A DNA stretch of 64,000 nt from Theocolax elegans (GCA_026168455.1 CM047427.1:63306162-63370161); one strand, 5' to 3'; numbered from the stretch's first letter, positions 50,529-61,408 are shown. The notes: a model not told the origin generated them from the letters alone. A program made the numbers and translations.

Positions 50529-51038
50529 ATTAATATTTATTTATTTTTATTTTATTTATTTATTTATTTATTGTGTATTTGCATTTTGTGGGGATTTATA
50601 ACTAATATTTTTTGTGAGTGGTGTAATATATTGTGAAAATTGGGACGACTTTGGTATTCGCGTTTCAGGTTAAACTTCCAGAGAATTAAGTAATGTAATT
50701 GTATTTAATTTCTGGCCAATTGTTTAGTTTGCCAAAAGACCAAAACCTGGAGGAGAGAGTGATTTGGCTGGAAGTATTTCTTTATTATTTTGCCTTTTTT
50801 AGGAAGATTGTCCAAGGTAAACTCCAGAGTAACATAATATTTATATTTTATTTATTTTTATTTATGTATATTGTAGATTCCTTTCTTTTAAATTGGCACG
50901 AGTGAATATATGGCCCCTTTTTATCCGACATGTGTATACGGTTCGCGGTTAGCTTCTAGCTGTTATTTTTTAGATCCCAAGCTAGCTTTGTTGAGATTTT
51001 CTTTTGTTAAATAGTAAGGTTAATAGTAGTAGTCTATA
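50529..51038 (+). other. Retroelement leader between SINE and coupled ORFs
   Basis: AT-rich leader (ATTTATTTATTTTTATTTTA...) continuing the gypsy 5' region. It is repeated at 52741-53238 with about nine single-base indels and no substitution noticed. Confidence 0.5.
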
Positions 51039-51140
51039 ATGAATAATTGCAAAGAGACAATGAAGAAATTATTAGGTGAGAGTAGGGAAATGCAGAAAAT
51101 GAATATAACCGCATTACTGCAATGTCCTAAAAAGCCGTAA
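51039..51140 (+). CDS. 33-codon upstream ORF coupled to gag-like ORF (copy 1)
   Basis: ATG at 51039 to TAA at 51138-51140. Its stop overlaps the next ATG as TAATG. Residues include MNNCKETMKKLLGESREMQK. The same 33-codon frame and overlap are kept at 53239-53340. The overlap resembles termination-reinitiation coupling known in several retroelements; function is inferred. Confidence 0.45.
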   Translation: MNNCKETMKKLLGESREMQKMNITALLQCPKKP

Positions 51141-51724
51141 TGGACGAATTAAAATCTCGATTGTTGAGAGGTGGTATGAGAAAATTAGCACCAGAAGCGG
51201 AAATTCCCTGGTTTGCGGAAGACGGAGAGAGTCCTCGTCAGTCACAGGATAATAATCCTGGGGCGAGTTTGATACAGTTCATCACGGAGGCTTCTGATGA
51301 AGGTTCGACGACTGATTTTGGCAGGAGAATGGGTAGAATCAAAAGAGTGGCCAACAAGTCGAAGTTGATTGAAAAATCTGTTAGAGATAGTAAGTCAACG
51401 GAGACCAGTGGTACTTCGCCAAAGGATTCTCGAGCGACGATGCCCGTGTTCGGTGAATCATTCAATCTGTCAAGTCAGCTGATCACATCTGGGTCTGGTG
51501 AATTTGTTCGGCCAAGAGATCCGACACCAGTACAGAGTGCGGAAGACGACATGACGAGGATGAAGAACTTGATTACGGATGTAGTTCGGGAAATACTAGG
51601 TGAACAGTTGAAAAGCTCATTATCAGCTCTCATAGAGCAGAATTTAGCTAATTTAAATTTAGTGCAAAAGTCGGGACCATCGTGTAAAGAAACGAGTCGG
51701 AATTCTAGGGATATTAGGCACTGA
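51140..51724 (+). CDS. Gag/ORF1-like protein of gypsy-type element, copy 1 (truncated)
   Basis: 194 codons starting MDELKSRLLRGGMRKLAP. It is hydrophilic, Ser-rich in the middle, with a predicted amphipathic helix near the end (LITDVVREILGEQLKSSLSA). No zinc knuckle is seen. Its position after LTR, primer site and leader on the same strand argues for Gag, although the sequence itself matches no family I can name. The copy breaks off at about 51713, where it diverges from the 53340 copy and meets a chance stop. Confidence 0.5.
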   Translation: MDELKSRLLRGGMRKLAPEAEIPWFAEDGESPRQSQDNNPGASLIQFITEASDEGSTTDFGRRMGRIKRVANKSKLIEKSVRDSKSTETSGTSPKDSRATMPVFGESFNLSSQLITSGSGEFVRPRDPTPVQSAEDDMTRMKNLITDVVREILGEQLKSSLSALIEQNLANLNLVQKSGPSCKETSRNSRDIRH

Positions 51725-52100
51725 ATTAGTAGTAAAAACTAAATCTGAATGTTTTTTGTTATTTTACATTTGTTTTAATTGAACCTTTAGAGGACGGGGA
51801 TTTTCTGGTCAAAAAAGTCTTTTTTCAATAAATTAATGTCTAAAAACATCGAATCACTTTTAACCTTTACAGGACGGGGATTTGGGTTTACTGTTTTCTC
51901 TCACTTTTCTATAGAAATCGAGTTTATGTGTTGTCTTACATCTCAAACTAACACATGTAAAGGGTCGATCATGGGCATGGCCCGTATGGTTAATAGGTTA
52001 AAAAAAACGTTATCTTACATGTGTAACAGCTTTGTAATCTTAAAAACCACAAAATATACTAATAAGTATAAATATAAGGTTATTAGGCGTGCGTACATGC

Positions 52101-52132
<32 letters not shown>

Positions 52133-52715
52133 GTGTGCGTATAGGTTTTGTAAATGAATAAATGCATTTTAAGACATTAAATTTATTAAACATAAATATT
52201 ATAGATAATATAATTAAAATATATGGTTTAATATAATTTCCAAATAATTACAACAATCTTAATATAATAAATATAAAACTTTGCACTTTTTTATACAATA
52301 CAAAATAAATCTTTTCACATATTTAAGCAATATAATACTGCATAAACTTTTATATTATTAAGTGTTTTTTAAACTTTCACTATTATATATTGTATTTTCC
52401 TTTTCAATCGATACCTTCGAACTCTTAGTAAATTAAGCTTCTGAGCTTATCAATTTTTTTATTCATTTTATATTTATAAAAAATTCTTGTGAAAAATTCT
52501 AACCTGAAAATTTATATACAATACTATATAATTGTAGATACTATTACTAACCTCACATTCGAACTAACAAAATTGACTTTTACTATAACCTCACATCCGA
52601 ACTAACAAAAAGGCCCTGACTTAAATTCCATTACATTCGTATCCCGGCCCTTAACAGGCGCCTTTTCAGGCCCTGTTTTCTAATTCAGGCGGCCTGGCTA
52701 GCATTTCTACTCGGG
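51725..52715. other. Unique DNA between the two gag-like blocks
   Basis: Contains a repeated phrase CCTTTA(G/C)AGGACGGGGATTT (51784 and 51866), a (GT)n microsatellite at about 52099-52140 and a short direct repeat AACCTCACAT(T/C)CGAACTAACAAAA (52549-52599). No gene seen. Confidence 0.45.
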
Positions 52716-52740
52716 GTGCTGCTTAACTTTCGTGATCGGC
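52716..52740 (-). mobile_element. Fragment of the 5S-SINE core
   Basis: GTGCTGCTTAACTTTCGTGATCGGC is the complement of the SINE's 5S box A region. It abuts exactly the start of the second gag-like block at 52741, so the breakpoint lies inside the SINE. Confidence 0.6.
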
Positions 52741-53238
52741 TTTATTTTTTTTATTTTATTTATTTATTTATTTATGTGTATTGCATTTTGTGGGGATTAT
52801 AACTAATATTTTTTGTGAGTGGTGTAATATATGTGAAATTGGGACGACTTTGGTATTCGCGTTTCAGGTTAAACTTCCAGAGAATTAAGTAATGTAATTG
52901 TATTTAATTTCTGGCCAATTGTTTAGTTTGCAAAAGACCAAAACCCTGGAGGAGAGAGTGATTTGGCTGGAAGTATTTCTTTATTATTTTTGCCTTTTTA
53001 GGAAGATTGTCCAAGGTAAACTCCAGAGTAACATAATATTTATATTTTATTTATTTTTATTTATGTATATGTAGATTCCTTTCTTTTAAATTGGCACGAG
53101 TTGAATATATGGCCCCTTTTTATCCGACATGTGTATACGGTTCGCGGTTAGCTTCTAGCTGTTATTTTTTTAGATCCCAAGCTAGCTTTGTTGAGATTTT
53201 CTTTTGTTAAATAGTAAGGTTAATAGTAGTAGTCTATA

Positions 53239-53340
53239 ATGAATAATTGCAAAGAGACAATGAAGAAATTATTAGGTGAGAGTAGGGAAATGCAGAAAAT
53301 GAATATAACCGCATTACTGCAATGTCCTAAAAAGCCGTAA
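53239..53340 (+). CDS. 33-codon upstream ORF coupled to gag-like ORF (copy 2)
   Basis: Same as 51039-51140, including the TAATG overlap with the following ORF. Confidence 0.45.
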   Translation: MNNCKETMKKLLGESREMQKMNITALLQCPKKP

Positions 53341-54131
53341 TGGACGAATTAAAATCTCGATTGTTGAGAGGTGGTATGAGAAAATTAGCACCAGAAGCGG
53401 AAATTCCCTGGTTTGCGGAAGACGGAGAGAGTCCTCGTCAGTCACAGGATAATAATCCTGGGGCGAGTTTGATACAGTTCATCACGGAGGCTTCTGATGA
53501 AGGTTCGACGACTGATTTTGGCAGGAGAATGGGTAGAATCAAAAGAGTGGCCAACAAGTCGAAGTTGATTGAAAAATCTGTTAGAGATAGTAAGTCAACG
53601 GAGACCAGTGGTACTTCGCCAAAGGATTCTCGAGCGACGATGCCCGTGTTCGGTGAATCATTCAATCTGTCAAGTCAGCTGATCACATCTGGGTCTGGTG
53701 AATTTGTTCGGCCAAGAGATCCGACACCAGTACAGAGTGCGGAAGACGACATGACGAGGATGAAGAACTTGATTACGGATGTAGTTCGGGAAATACTAGG
53801 TGAACAGTTGAAAAGCTCATTATCAGCTCTCATAGAGCAGAATTTAGCTAATTTAAATTTAGTGCAAAAGTCGGGACCATCGTGTAAAGAAACGAGTCGG
53901 AATTCTAGGGAATATAGGGATCGTAGGGTAGAAAGTGATGAGAACGAACTAAAAGTTCGCAATTATCATTAAGTGCGTAATTCGTTATTAGAACAGTCAC
54001 GTAAACGGAGGAAGTCATCTATCACAATTCAGAAATTGGGAGAGCATGGTAATTTGTGGACGGAAATTATTTCTGGTTCACAAAATAAGACTCTGCAGAA
54101 CCAAACAGCGGTACAACCGGAAGAAGAATAG
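53340..54131 (+). pseudogene. Gag/ORF1-like protein, copy 2, with in-frame stop
   Basis: The first 191 codons appear identical to the 51140 copy. The frame then continues into a charged tail to TAA at 53970-53972 (210 codons). The same frame remains open beyond that stop, with Arg/Lys-rich QSRKRRKSSITIQKLGEHG, to TAG at 54129-54131. The original protein was therefore probably about 263 residues with one point stop. The basic stretch would suit nucleic-acid binding. Confidence 0.5.
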
Positions 54132-54475
54132 GGTTTCGGATACCGATTCCAGTTCGGAAGAGGAGTTGATACTATAGATTGAACAAAAAATCAAATAATT
54201 GTACAATTCGTACTACACAATTTATTATAACATTTTTAATGCAACTACTGATTTATTGGCTTTTTACATCTTATTAAAATATTACATTTTTAGTAACCTT
54301 TGACAGCGTATGTGCTTTATTGTTTATTACCAAGGGTACGCCTGCAATATTTTAATATAAATAAGAAAAATAATTTTTCAAATCATAACAGTTTCAGCAG
54401 TAATTTGTAAGTTACTCGTCTAAACCACGTATCTTTGACAAAATGTAATAAAGTCATTAATTTACTCAGCTCACT
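54132..54475. other. AT-rich DNA between gag-like block and foldback element
   Basis: No gene seen. Confidence 0.4.
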
Positions 54476-55374
54476 AACTTCTTTTTCTTAAACAACGCAA
54501 TAGTTTGCACGTTTACCTGGATTACCAAAATTTTTTTTCAAAAAATAACAAACTCCACCTTAAAGTAGACTTTTTAACGAGTATTTTAAAAAAAAAGTCG
54601 ACCCTCTACGACTTTTTTTGACCGAGTTATGCCATTTTAAAGATCTTCTTATGTTTTAGTCAAATACCGCCAACAGCAGCATTACCCGATGCGTACCGCG
54701 AGGAGGTTGTTGGTCGGACTTACGCATCATTGTGGTCCTGAAAAGGGCCGATTGTGTGAACCGTTTCTTACATTAGGTACCCCGCGGTCTGAATCCCCTA
54801 CGAAACAAAAAAAAAATATCTCAATGCGATTAAAATTGATCGAATTACAAGCATTCGAAAAATGGCCATGTTTGAAATGCTTGTAATTTAATCAATTTTC
54901 ATTACACCTCTACATTTTCGGTACATTTAACAATGCATCTCCATACTTTCGGTAAAATTATCAACTCTATCAACAAATCAATTAAAAAATAAAGCAAAAA
55001 TTTACGCTGGGATACTGGTCAAAAGTTAAGGCAAAAGCTCATTCAGCATTAATTTTGCTATACAGAGTACATAGCAACTAAAAATTTGGAGTCAAAAAAT
55101 ACTGCGGAAGTGACGAGCCGCGGGGTCCCTAATGTAAGAAACGGTTCACACAATCGGCCCTTTTCAGGACCACAATGATGCGATGATATTTTACTAAAAC
55201 ATAAGATCTTTAAAATGGCATAACTCGGTCAGAAAAAGTCGTAGAGGGTCGACTTTTTTTTTAAAACACTCGTTAAAAAGTCTACTTTAAGGTGGTGTTT
55301 ATTGTTTTTTGAAAAAAAATTTTGGTAATCCAGGTAAACGTGCAAACTATTGCGTTGTTTAAGAAAAAGAAGTT
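54476..55374. mobile_element. Second foldback element with imperfect arms
   Basis: AACTTCTTTTTCTTAAACAA at the left pairs with its complement at 55355-55374. Arms 54476-54790 and about 55117-55374 are complementary (landmarks GTCGACCCTCTACGAC, and CCGATTGTGTGAACCGTTTC on the left against its complement on the right). The left arm carries about 62 extra bases (near 54661-54724). The centre (54791-55116) is AT-rich. The element is unrelated in sequence to the 15.6-kb foldback. No ORF. Confidence 0.8.
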
Positions 55375-55830
55375 GGTAGGCCTGATTAAGACATATCAAT
55401 GTGGCATTATCTCGCAGCTATTAGGCATTATTTTTTCCTCAAAGTGCACATAATTCCCTACAAAACAAAAAAAAAATGATTTTAATACGATGAAAATTGA
55501 CCGAGCTACAAGCATTTAAAAAATGGCAATTTTTCTGTGAAAAATCTTGTTGCAATAATTTTGATGCGGAGTGTATTTCATAACCCTAACCCTAAAAATT
55601 TGCTACAATACATAATTAGTTAATTAATAATAAATATTTACATTTATATGATAGGGATTAGTAAAAATAAATCATAATGCAAAAAAAAATATATTTATGA
55701 AATAGGATGTACAAAAAGTATGTTTATATACAAATATAAAAATGAAAATTCTAATGTTTTTTGCCAACGTATACATATGACCGCATTTGAGGTTATAAAA
55801 AATCAAATTGCAATATTTTTAAATACGATA
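55375..55830. other. AT-rich DNA with a diverged piece of the foldback interior
   Basis: 55451-55530 (CCTACAAAACAAAAAAAAAA..., GCTACAAGCATTT.AAAAAATGG) resembles the foldback interior at 54798-54870, suggesting a related or partly duplicated element. No gene seen. Confidence 0.4.
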
Positions 55831-55986
55831 CATGAATATTTACTCACAAAGGTGGGACGTACGCTGTCGGGCAGGAGAAGCCCGAAAATCGGATGCCAGA
55901 GTTACAAATTTGGAAGGCGCGATCTTCCTACTGTTTCGTGTAGTAGGTGCACGGGTACGTAAAGTCGGAGCCCGAAGATTTTTTCA

Positions 55987-56803
55987 GTGCAAAAATCAAG
56001 ATAATGTCTGTCTAATTAGCCTTCCAACTAATAACAATTTTACATCTAACTTACCTTCTCCTGTTAGCACAATTGAAAATGTGGATGTTCCTAGTGAAAA
56101 TGTTGATTTTTCTGTTAATGGAAGTACAGTTAATGTTGTCTCCGTAATTCGTATGTATTTTGATGAAAGTATTATTCAAAATATTGTACATTAAAACAAA
56201 TGTTTTCTATTGTTCATATAATTGAGTTACGTAACCAATATATAAAAAACAGTTCAAATAATAACTTTGTCATTTTGTTTATTTAATAAATAGCTACAAT
56301 ACAAGTTGAATGTTCGTGAGTTATTTGAATCGAAAACGAAAGGAAATTTTATAATTGCTCAATTTAACTTAGAAAAGAAGATCGATACACGATCTATTAG
56401 TAGTATTTTGATTTATTACGAAGTTGATTTTACTAAAAGATATCGGTAATACTTTTATTAATCAAATAAATTGTATAGTATGTTGATATACGCTACAATA
56501 TGTTTCAATTAAATTTTATTTGAATTTGAATATTTTAATTAGCAAATAAAATGTTTCTTTTATTAATTCAGCATTACGGCGGATCGATTTCTTTAACTTG
56601 CAACGGAACTAAGCGAAATTTTTAAGACAGAACATTTGTCTGTTCAAGAAACTGAATCATTATTTTACCATCCATTTCAAAAAGCCACAAAGCATAATAA
56701 TTGTGTTAATGCAGGCGGCGTCTTGTACAACAAGTATGAGAACACTAGAAAAATTTTAATAAGATACGGAGTCATTGGTAAAGATGATATCCTAAGTGTA
56801 GGT
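55987..56803 (+). pseudogene. Possible two-exon coding fragment, unrecognised
   Basis: An open segment 55987-56148, bounded by TTTTTTCAG and a GTATGT donor, and another 56631-56803, bounded by TTAAGACAG and GTATGC, would join in phase. The second reads LFYHPFQKATKHNNCVNAGG. Neither matches a family I know. Composition is more balanced than the flanks. This could be a host gene fragment or transposon-derived; confidence is low. Confidence 0.25.
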
Positions 56804-56836
56804 ATGCAATCTATTTATATACAAATATTTAAAATT

Positions 56837-56879
56837 ACCGACACGGTGGCGGAGTGGCGGAGACGTACCTCGACCGATC
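56837..56879 (+). mobile_element. 5S-SINE 5' head fused to gypsy pol
   Basis: ACCGACACGGTGGCGGAGTG and the following bases up to CCGATC match the 5' end of the 5S SINE (complement of 48598-48557) with few changes, here on the plus strand. At 56879 the match stops and gypsy pol begins in an open frame. Confidence 0.7.
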
Positions 56880-58283
56880 CGGCTCCAAAGAATTTGAAGC
56901 AGCTGAGACGGTTTCTCGGTATGGCATCTTGGTACAGACGCTTCATGCACGACTATGCTACCATAGCTGAGCCGCTAACGCGTCTGACCAAGAAAGACCA
57001 GAAATATCTTTGGCTGGAAGAACAAGAGAGCACCTTTCAGCAGCTTAAAGCTCTGTTGATGACAGCACCCGCTCTGCAAACTCCCGATGAAAATGGTGAG
57101 TATGTGGTCCAGACAGACGCTAGTGACACTGGTATCGGTGCAGTGTTGCTACAGATTGTCGGCGGAGAAGAGAGAGTCCTGAAGTTCTCCAGTAGAATCC
57201 TCTCGCCCACCGAACGCAATTACAGCGTTACAGAACGGGAATGCCTGGCCGTAGTATGGGCGATTAAGAAGTTTAGACCATACATCGAAGGTTACCAGTT
57301 TAAAGTTGTCACTGACCATAGTAGCATTCGTTGGTTATGCAATATACGCAATCCAACGAGCCGGCTCGCCAGATGGGCGTTAGAACTCCAGTCTCATAAC
57401 TTTACTATTAAGCATAGGAAAGGAGCTCTAAACTACGTTCCTGATGCACTTCCTCGTATGTATGAGAAAGACGAGCCGGCTTATCCTCCGTCTCTTGGAG
57501 CCAGACTACTAACGACCCCTGGTACCTTTCGTGGAACAAAGACGTAAGTGAGCGGCCGAGAGAATTTCCTGATTGGAAGATCCAAGGTGGAAACCTGTAT
57601 TCATATCGAGTGGATACTGAATTGGGTGACGCCATGGAAGATCAAGACGCTTGGAAGTTGGTCGTACCCGAAGAGCACAGGCAGACCATCCTCCGAGAAT
57701 GTCATGATGATCCGGCAGCTGGCCATCTAGGTAGAGAAAAGACATTTGCTCGCGTGGCAAAGTTATATTATTGGCCTCGTTACTATGCCGAAGTTGGCGA
57801 GTACGTACGCAAATGTCAGGTGTGCCAGCAATGCAAGGTGGAGCAACGCCATCCCATGGGTTTGATGGGTAGGCGAGTGGTTGAAAAGCCATGGCAAGTG
57901 GTAGCAGGAGATGTCACTGGACCACTTCCTCGCTCCACTCAGGGATTTGAATATATTTTGATCTTCCAAGACTTGTTCACGCGCTGGATTGAAGCAGTGC
58001 CGATCCGGAAAGCTAACGATCAGACGATCGTGAAAGAGTTACATGAACGAGTCGTCATGCGTTTTGGCACAACGGAAGTATTTTTATCCGACAACGGCAC
58101 TGAGTCCAAGAACAAGCTCGTGGATGATTATCTCGTGGGACGAGGAATATTTCATACAAATATTCCTCCGTACCACGCTCGGCCAATTCCGTCGAACGTG
58201 CTAATTGGACGCTGAAAACGATGGTATTGTTTTACATTACCGAGAAGCACAACACTTGGGACGAGAAGTTACCAGACTTTGTG
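56880..58283 (+). pseudogene. Ty3/gypsy pol fragment: RT end, RNase H, integrase (frameshifted)
   Basis: Starts inside reverse transcriptase (LKQLRRFLGMASWYRRF), so the RT palm and everything upstream is missing. RNase H follows with its D-E-D residues in VVQTDASDTGIGAVL, VTERECLAVVWAIKKF and VVTDHSSIRWL. A frameshift near 57495-57520 leads to the integrase: an HHCC zinc finger (HDDPAAGHLGREKT ... KCQVCQQC), then core aspartates in GDVTGPLP and LSDNGTES. A second frameshift near 58185-58192 precedes the segment with the third acidic residue (VERANWTLK), and the frame ends at TAA 58281-58283. A dead, 5'- and 3'-truncated copy. It may belong to the same element as the LTR/gag block upstream, which is unproven. 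Confidence 0.9.
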
Positions 58284-58880
58284 TTTGCTTTAAATTATTA
58301 AATAAAATTTACCTTTTTGCACGAAACCGAACTCATTAATTACAAAAAATCAAGGTGGGAAGAAAAGAAGTTTATTCACCTTTTTGTAGCCATCATTGGA
58401 AATTTAATAGTCTGAGAGCGAAGACGAGGGTCATCCTGCGCCTGTAGATATAGTAATTAAATTAGTATTAATTGATGTTTAGTATGTAATTGAAACAAGC
58501 GAAGTAGCTGATGGAATCGATTATTGTTACAAAGCTTTCTTTGCTTTAAATTGAGATTTTTACACCCAAGTGTAAACATATTTGGATTTTTATACAAAAA
58601 TTTGTGTACATAAATCAATTAGAAAGTGTAAAATCGTACACAATTGTTACGAAATTTATTAGCAAACTCAATGAATGTGTGCATTAGATTTTTTCCATTT
58701 CAGTATTTTGCGAATTATTTATAGAAAAAAAATTAGAAAATGTAAAGTCGTTTTTACGCAAGCATAACACAGTAAGCGTGAATCGCACGGCACATGTACA
58801 TAGCGAATATAGATTTCTAGTATGTAATACCGATAACGGCCGCTAGGTGGCTACCCCTTATCGCAATCAAGATAAGCGGG
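58284..58880. other. AT-rich DNA between gypsy and Penelope-like elements
   Basis: No gene seen. A short hairpin CTTATCGCAATCAAGATAAG lies at 58858-58877. Confidence 0.35.
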
Positions 58881-58981
58881 TATACCATAAATATGATGAG
58901 CGCTCTCCATGGTAATTAGTAGGAATTTGTCGATCTGACGGAGGCGAAGGAAAAGAAAAAAAACAAAAAGTTTTTCTTCCA

Positions 58982-59022
58982 AGCGACGTTTCGTTGGCTT
59001 GGTCTGCCAACCTCTTCAGGCT
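58982..59022 (-). ncRNA. Hammerhead-ribozyme-like motif of element A
   Basis: On the minus strand: AGC, CTGAAGA, G, stem GTTGGC/GCCAAC with loop AGACCAA, GAAACGTC, GCT. This fits the hammerhead core CUGANGA ... GAAA ... UH, with stem I AGC/GCT and a minimal stem III (AC/GU). It lies 5 bp after the GIY-YIG stop codon. Penelope-like elements are known to carry such minimal-stem-III hammerheads in their pLTRs. One unpaired G beside stem II departs from consensus. Confidence 0.6.
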
Positions 59023-59027
59023 ATTTT

Positions 59028-59942
59028 TTATTGATAACACACAAATAACAAATTAACAGAACGCACAAACAATATTGAACAACTTAGATATAAAAAAATA
59101 CCTTTTTTATAATCGGTGAGAACTGGGAAATAAGAGTTATTTAAAAATCTAATATCGTCTTTCTTATTAATATTATTAACATCAAGTTTAATGTGTAACA
59201 TTTCCGTAATAAGACGCTTTTTATAATTGATCTCCCTATCGACAATTTTTACACCATCCCAATCAAATTCATGTTTATTTAAAAACATATGTTGATTAAT
59301 AACTGAATTATTCTTTTTGTGTTCATTAATCCTCGTTTTAAGTAAACGTTTAGTTTCACCAACGTAAGATGCAGGACAGTCTTTACAATTTAATTTATAA
59401 ACAACATTCATCTGTTCAAACTTTTTTGTACCATCTTTACCCAGTTTAATAATAGAATTCAAACTTTTTTGAACTAATGGTAGAGTTTGAATATTAACAG
59501 ACCTTAATATGCGAGATAATTTATCAAAATTCTGAGAAAAAGGTAATGGTAAATAGGCAAGACGTTTAATTCTGGAAGTAGATTGAATATTTTTTTTATA
59601 TTTTAACTTATTTAGACGGAAGTGAATATTTTGTTTAATAAATTTGATATTGTAGTCATTGTCGATAAGTAGATTTTTTACAATATTTAAATTAGTTGTA
59701 TGATATCGTACATCTGATAATAAAAAAGCTCTGTCTACTAAATTATAAATAACATTCTTTTTTTGTTGAGTTGGATGATTTGAAAAATAATTAATCAATC
59801 GACCAGAAGCTATGGGTTTTTGGTACCAATTTGTTATAATACGATCATTTTCTCTAATTAAGGTAATGTCAAGAAAATTGATTTTTTGGTTTATTTCTAA
59901 TTCTGAAGTAAATTGTAAATTTTTATTATATTGTAACGGTAT
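59028..59942 (-). pseudogene. PLE polymerase C-terminal part with GIY-YIG endonuclease (element A)
   Basis: An open frame on the minus strand from 59942 to TAA at 59028. The first part is the RT region after the palm (INFLDITL, TNWYQKPIASGRLINYFS). The GIY-YIG nuclease follows (VVYKLNCKDCPASYVGETKR with R and EH residues after it), diagnostic of Penelope-like elements. The frame ends VNLLFVCYQ. Compared with the plus-strand fragment at 61867, about 128 bp near the C terminus are absent here. The upstream part of the ORF lies beyond an insertion. Confidence 0.88.
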
Positions 59943-59949
59943 TTTTTTT

Positions 59950-61408
59950 AATAAATATTAATATATCGTTATTCACTAAGTTAATAAGTATAATAGTCAA
60001 TAAGCATGTTAAAGACTATATCTCGTGAGGAGGTTGGAAATAGGATATAGTTGGCATGTTTAATAATTAACAATATACGACCGAATACGAATAACTAAAT
60101 AAGCGAACTTTATTCATTAATATTTAATATAAATTATGTACATCTTAATTATAACCATTATTTTATCGTTACGCGAACATTTTCTAATATTCTCAATCGC
60201 GTGGTACACAAATCCCTTCGACCGTTAATATGGCGTCGGTTTAGCCTCGCGTACCTTGATAGATACGCGTCAGCATCACCGTGGCGCCGATATTATTTGA
60301 AATAAAATAACTACTCAGGTCGTCACCACACGCACCCGGTCGCACTGCCTTTCGGCGTGCGGGATCAGGGCAATGCAGGAGAAACCAATGAGTACAAATA
60401 TGACAATAGTAAATTAAAATAATAATAAAATTAACTTTACCGGAATTTTTACCATAATACGTGGCTTCTTCATATCGACAATAGGCGAGTAGTTAATCAC
60501 GACTGACTATCAAGAAATCCGGAAGGGAACAAGAAGGAGATCGCAGGATCTCGTCGGTTTTATTACAACACCGACGCTTTTCCCACTCACGATCCCTCGA
60601 TTGCTGGAGCATGCTGATTGGACATCTTCAGCATGCGCCGAAAAATCGCGATGTCACGACAACATGTCAGCCGCGCGAAAATCAAAAATATATATTGAGT
60701 GAAGGCAGGTGTTCATTGCAGACACCTCCTAACACCCAACATGTAGCCTCCACCTCCATGATCTCGATACGCACTCAAGAATCCCCTCCACAAGTGCTTT
60801 CTACTCGTGGAGGCACGAATCATATTCCAAGCGCAGCACGGGTTGCAATGCTACTCACGGTTCGCATGCGCGAACCGCCCGAGCATGCTACTATTTGCTG
60901 AGATTTGCACTGCGCATTAAATGCGCGAAAATATGAATTTTTCATTTAATATCTTATAAATAATGTTAATATTCCTTATAATTACTAATTCTATTTAAAT
61001 AACCTTTAACAGTTCCAATAATCAATATGGGTAAATTACATTCTAACACTAATAGTTAATCTATCATAATTCGCTTTTATATAATGTATATCATTTTCTA
61101 TAAATACTACGTTATATCGTATATCTGTCTTTGTCGCTCGTTCAAGGCTTGACGACAAAGACAGAAAATCATTCTCCCCCCAGGTGATAATTCGCCTCAC
61201 CTGGGTCATGTTCCTGGAGAGGTCGCACCTACCATCATGTATTACAGGAAGGGAAGCGTCGTCTGCGCGTGGGGGGGAAGTCGCGCATCGCATACGACAA
61301 CATGGCCGACCTCGTCTCCGTGACTACACGTGTAGTCTGTTTCGCGAAAAGCCTCCGGTGTACCGACACCGTCGAGGCCTTCTCCCGCGTACTTGTTAAT
61401 TAATATTT
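59950..61408. mobile_element. Unidentified 1.46-kb insertion in PLE A
   Basis: It separates the two parts of the PLE reverse transcriptase. It starts AATAAATATTAAT and ends ATTAATATTTATT, a 13-bp terminal inverted repeat, with T-runs on both sides that could be a short target duplication. It is much richer in CpG than the surroundings from about 60180 on. It has no convincing ORF but a cluster of short perfect hairpins between 60609 and 61378. The class is unknown: a non-autonomous DNA element or an LTR remnant are both possible. Confidence 0.6.
60609..61378. repeat. Cluster of short perfect hairpins
   Basis: Inverted repeats at 60609-60636 (GCATGCTGA stem, 9 bp), 60785-60813 (CCTCCAC stem, 7+3 bp), 60859-60876 (GGTTCGC, 7 bp), 61125-61164 (CTGTCTTTGTCG, 12 bp), 61179-61205 (CCCAGGTGA, 9 bp), 61322-61337 (GACTACACGTGTAGTC, full palindrome) and 61351-61378 (GCCTCCGGTGT, 11 bp with a 2-nt bulge). 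The stem sequences are unrelated to each other. Confidence 0.75.

Noticed and set aside
52096..52140. (GT)n tract as a Z-DNA or regulatory site
   Set aside because: An ordinary dinucleotide microsatellite; no adjacent gene it could regulate.
55587..55603. CCCTAACCCTAA-like repeat resembling telomeric sequence
   Set aside because: Only two units, and of the TTAGGG rather than the usual insect TTAGG type; chance in AT-rich DNA.
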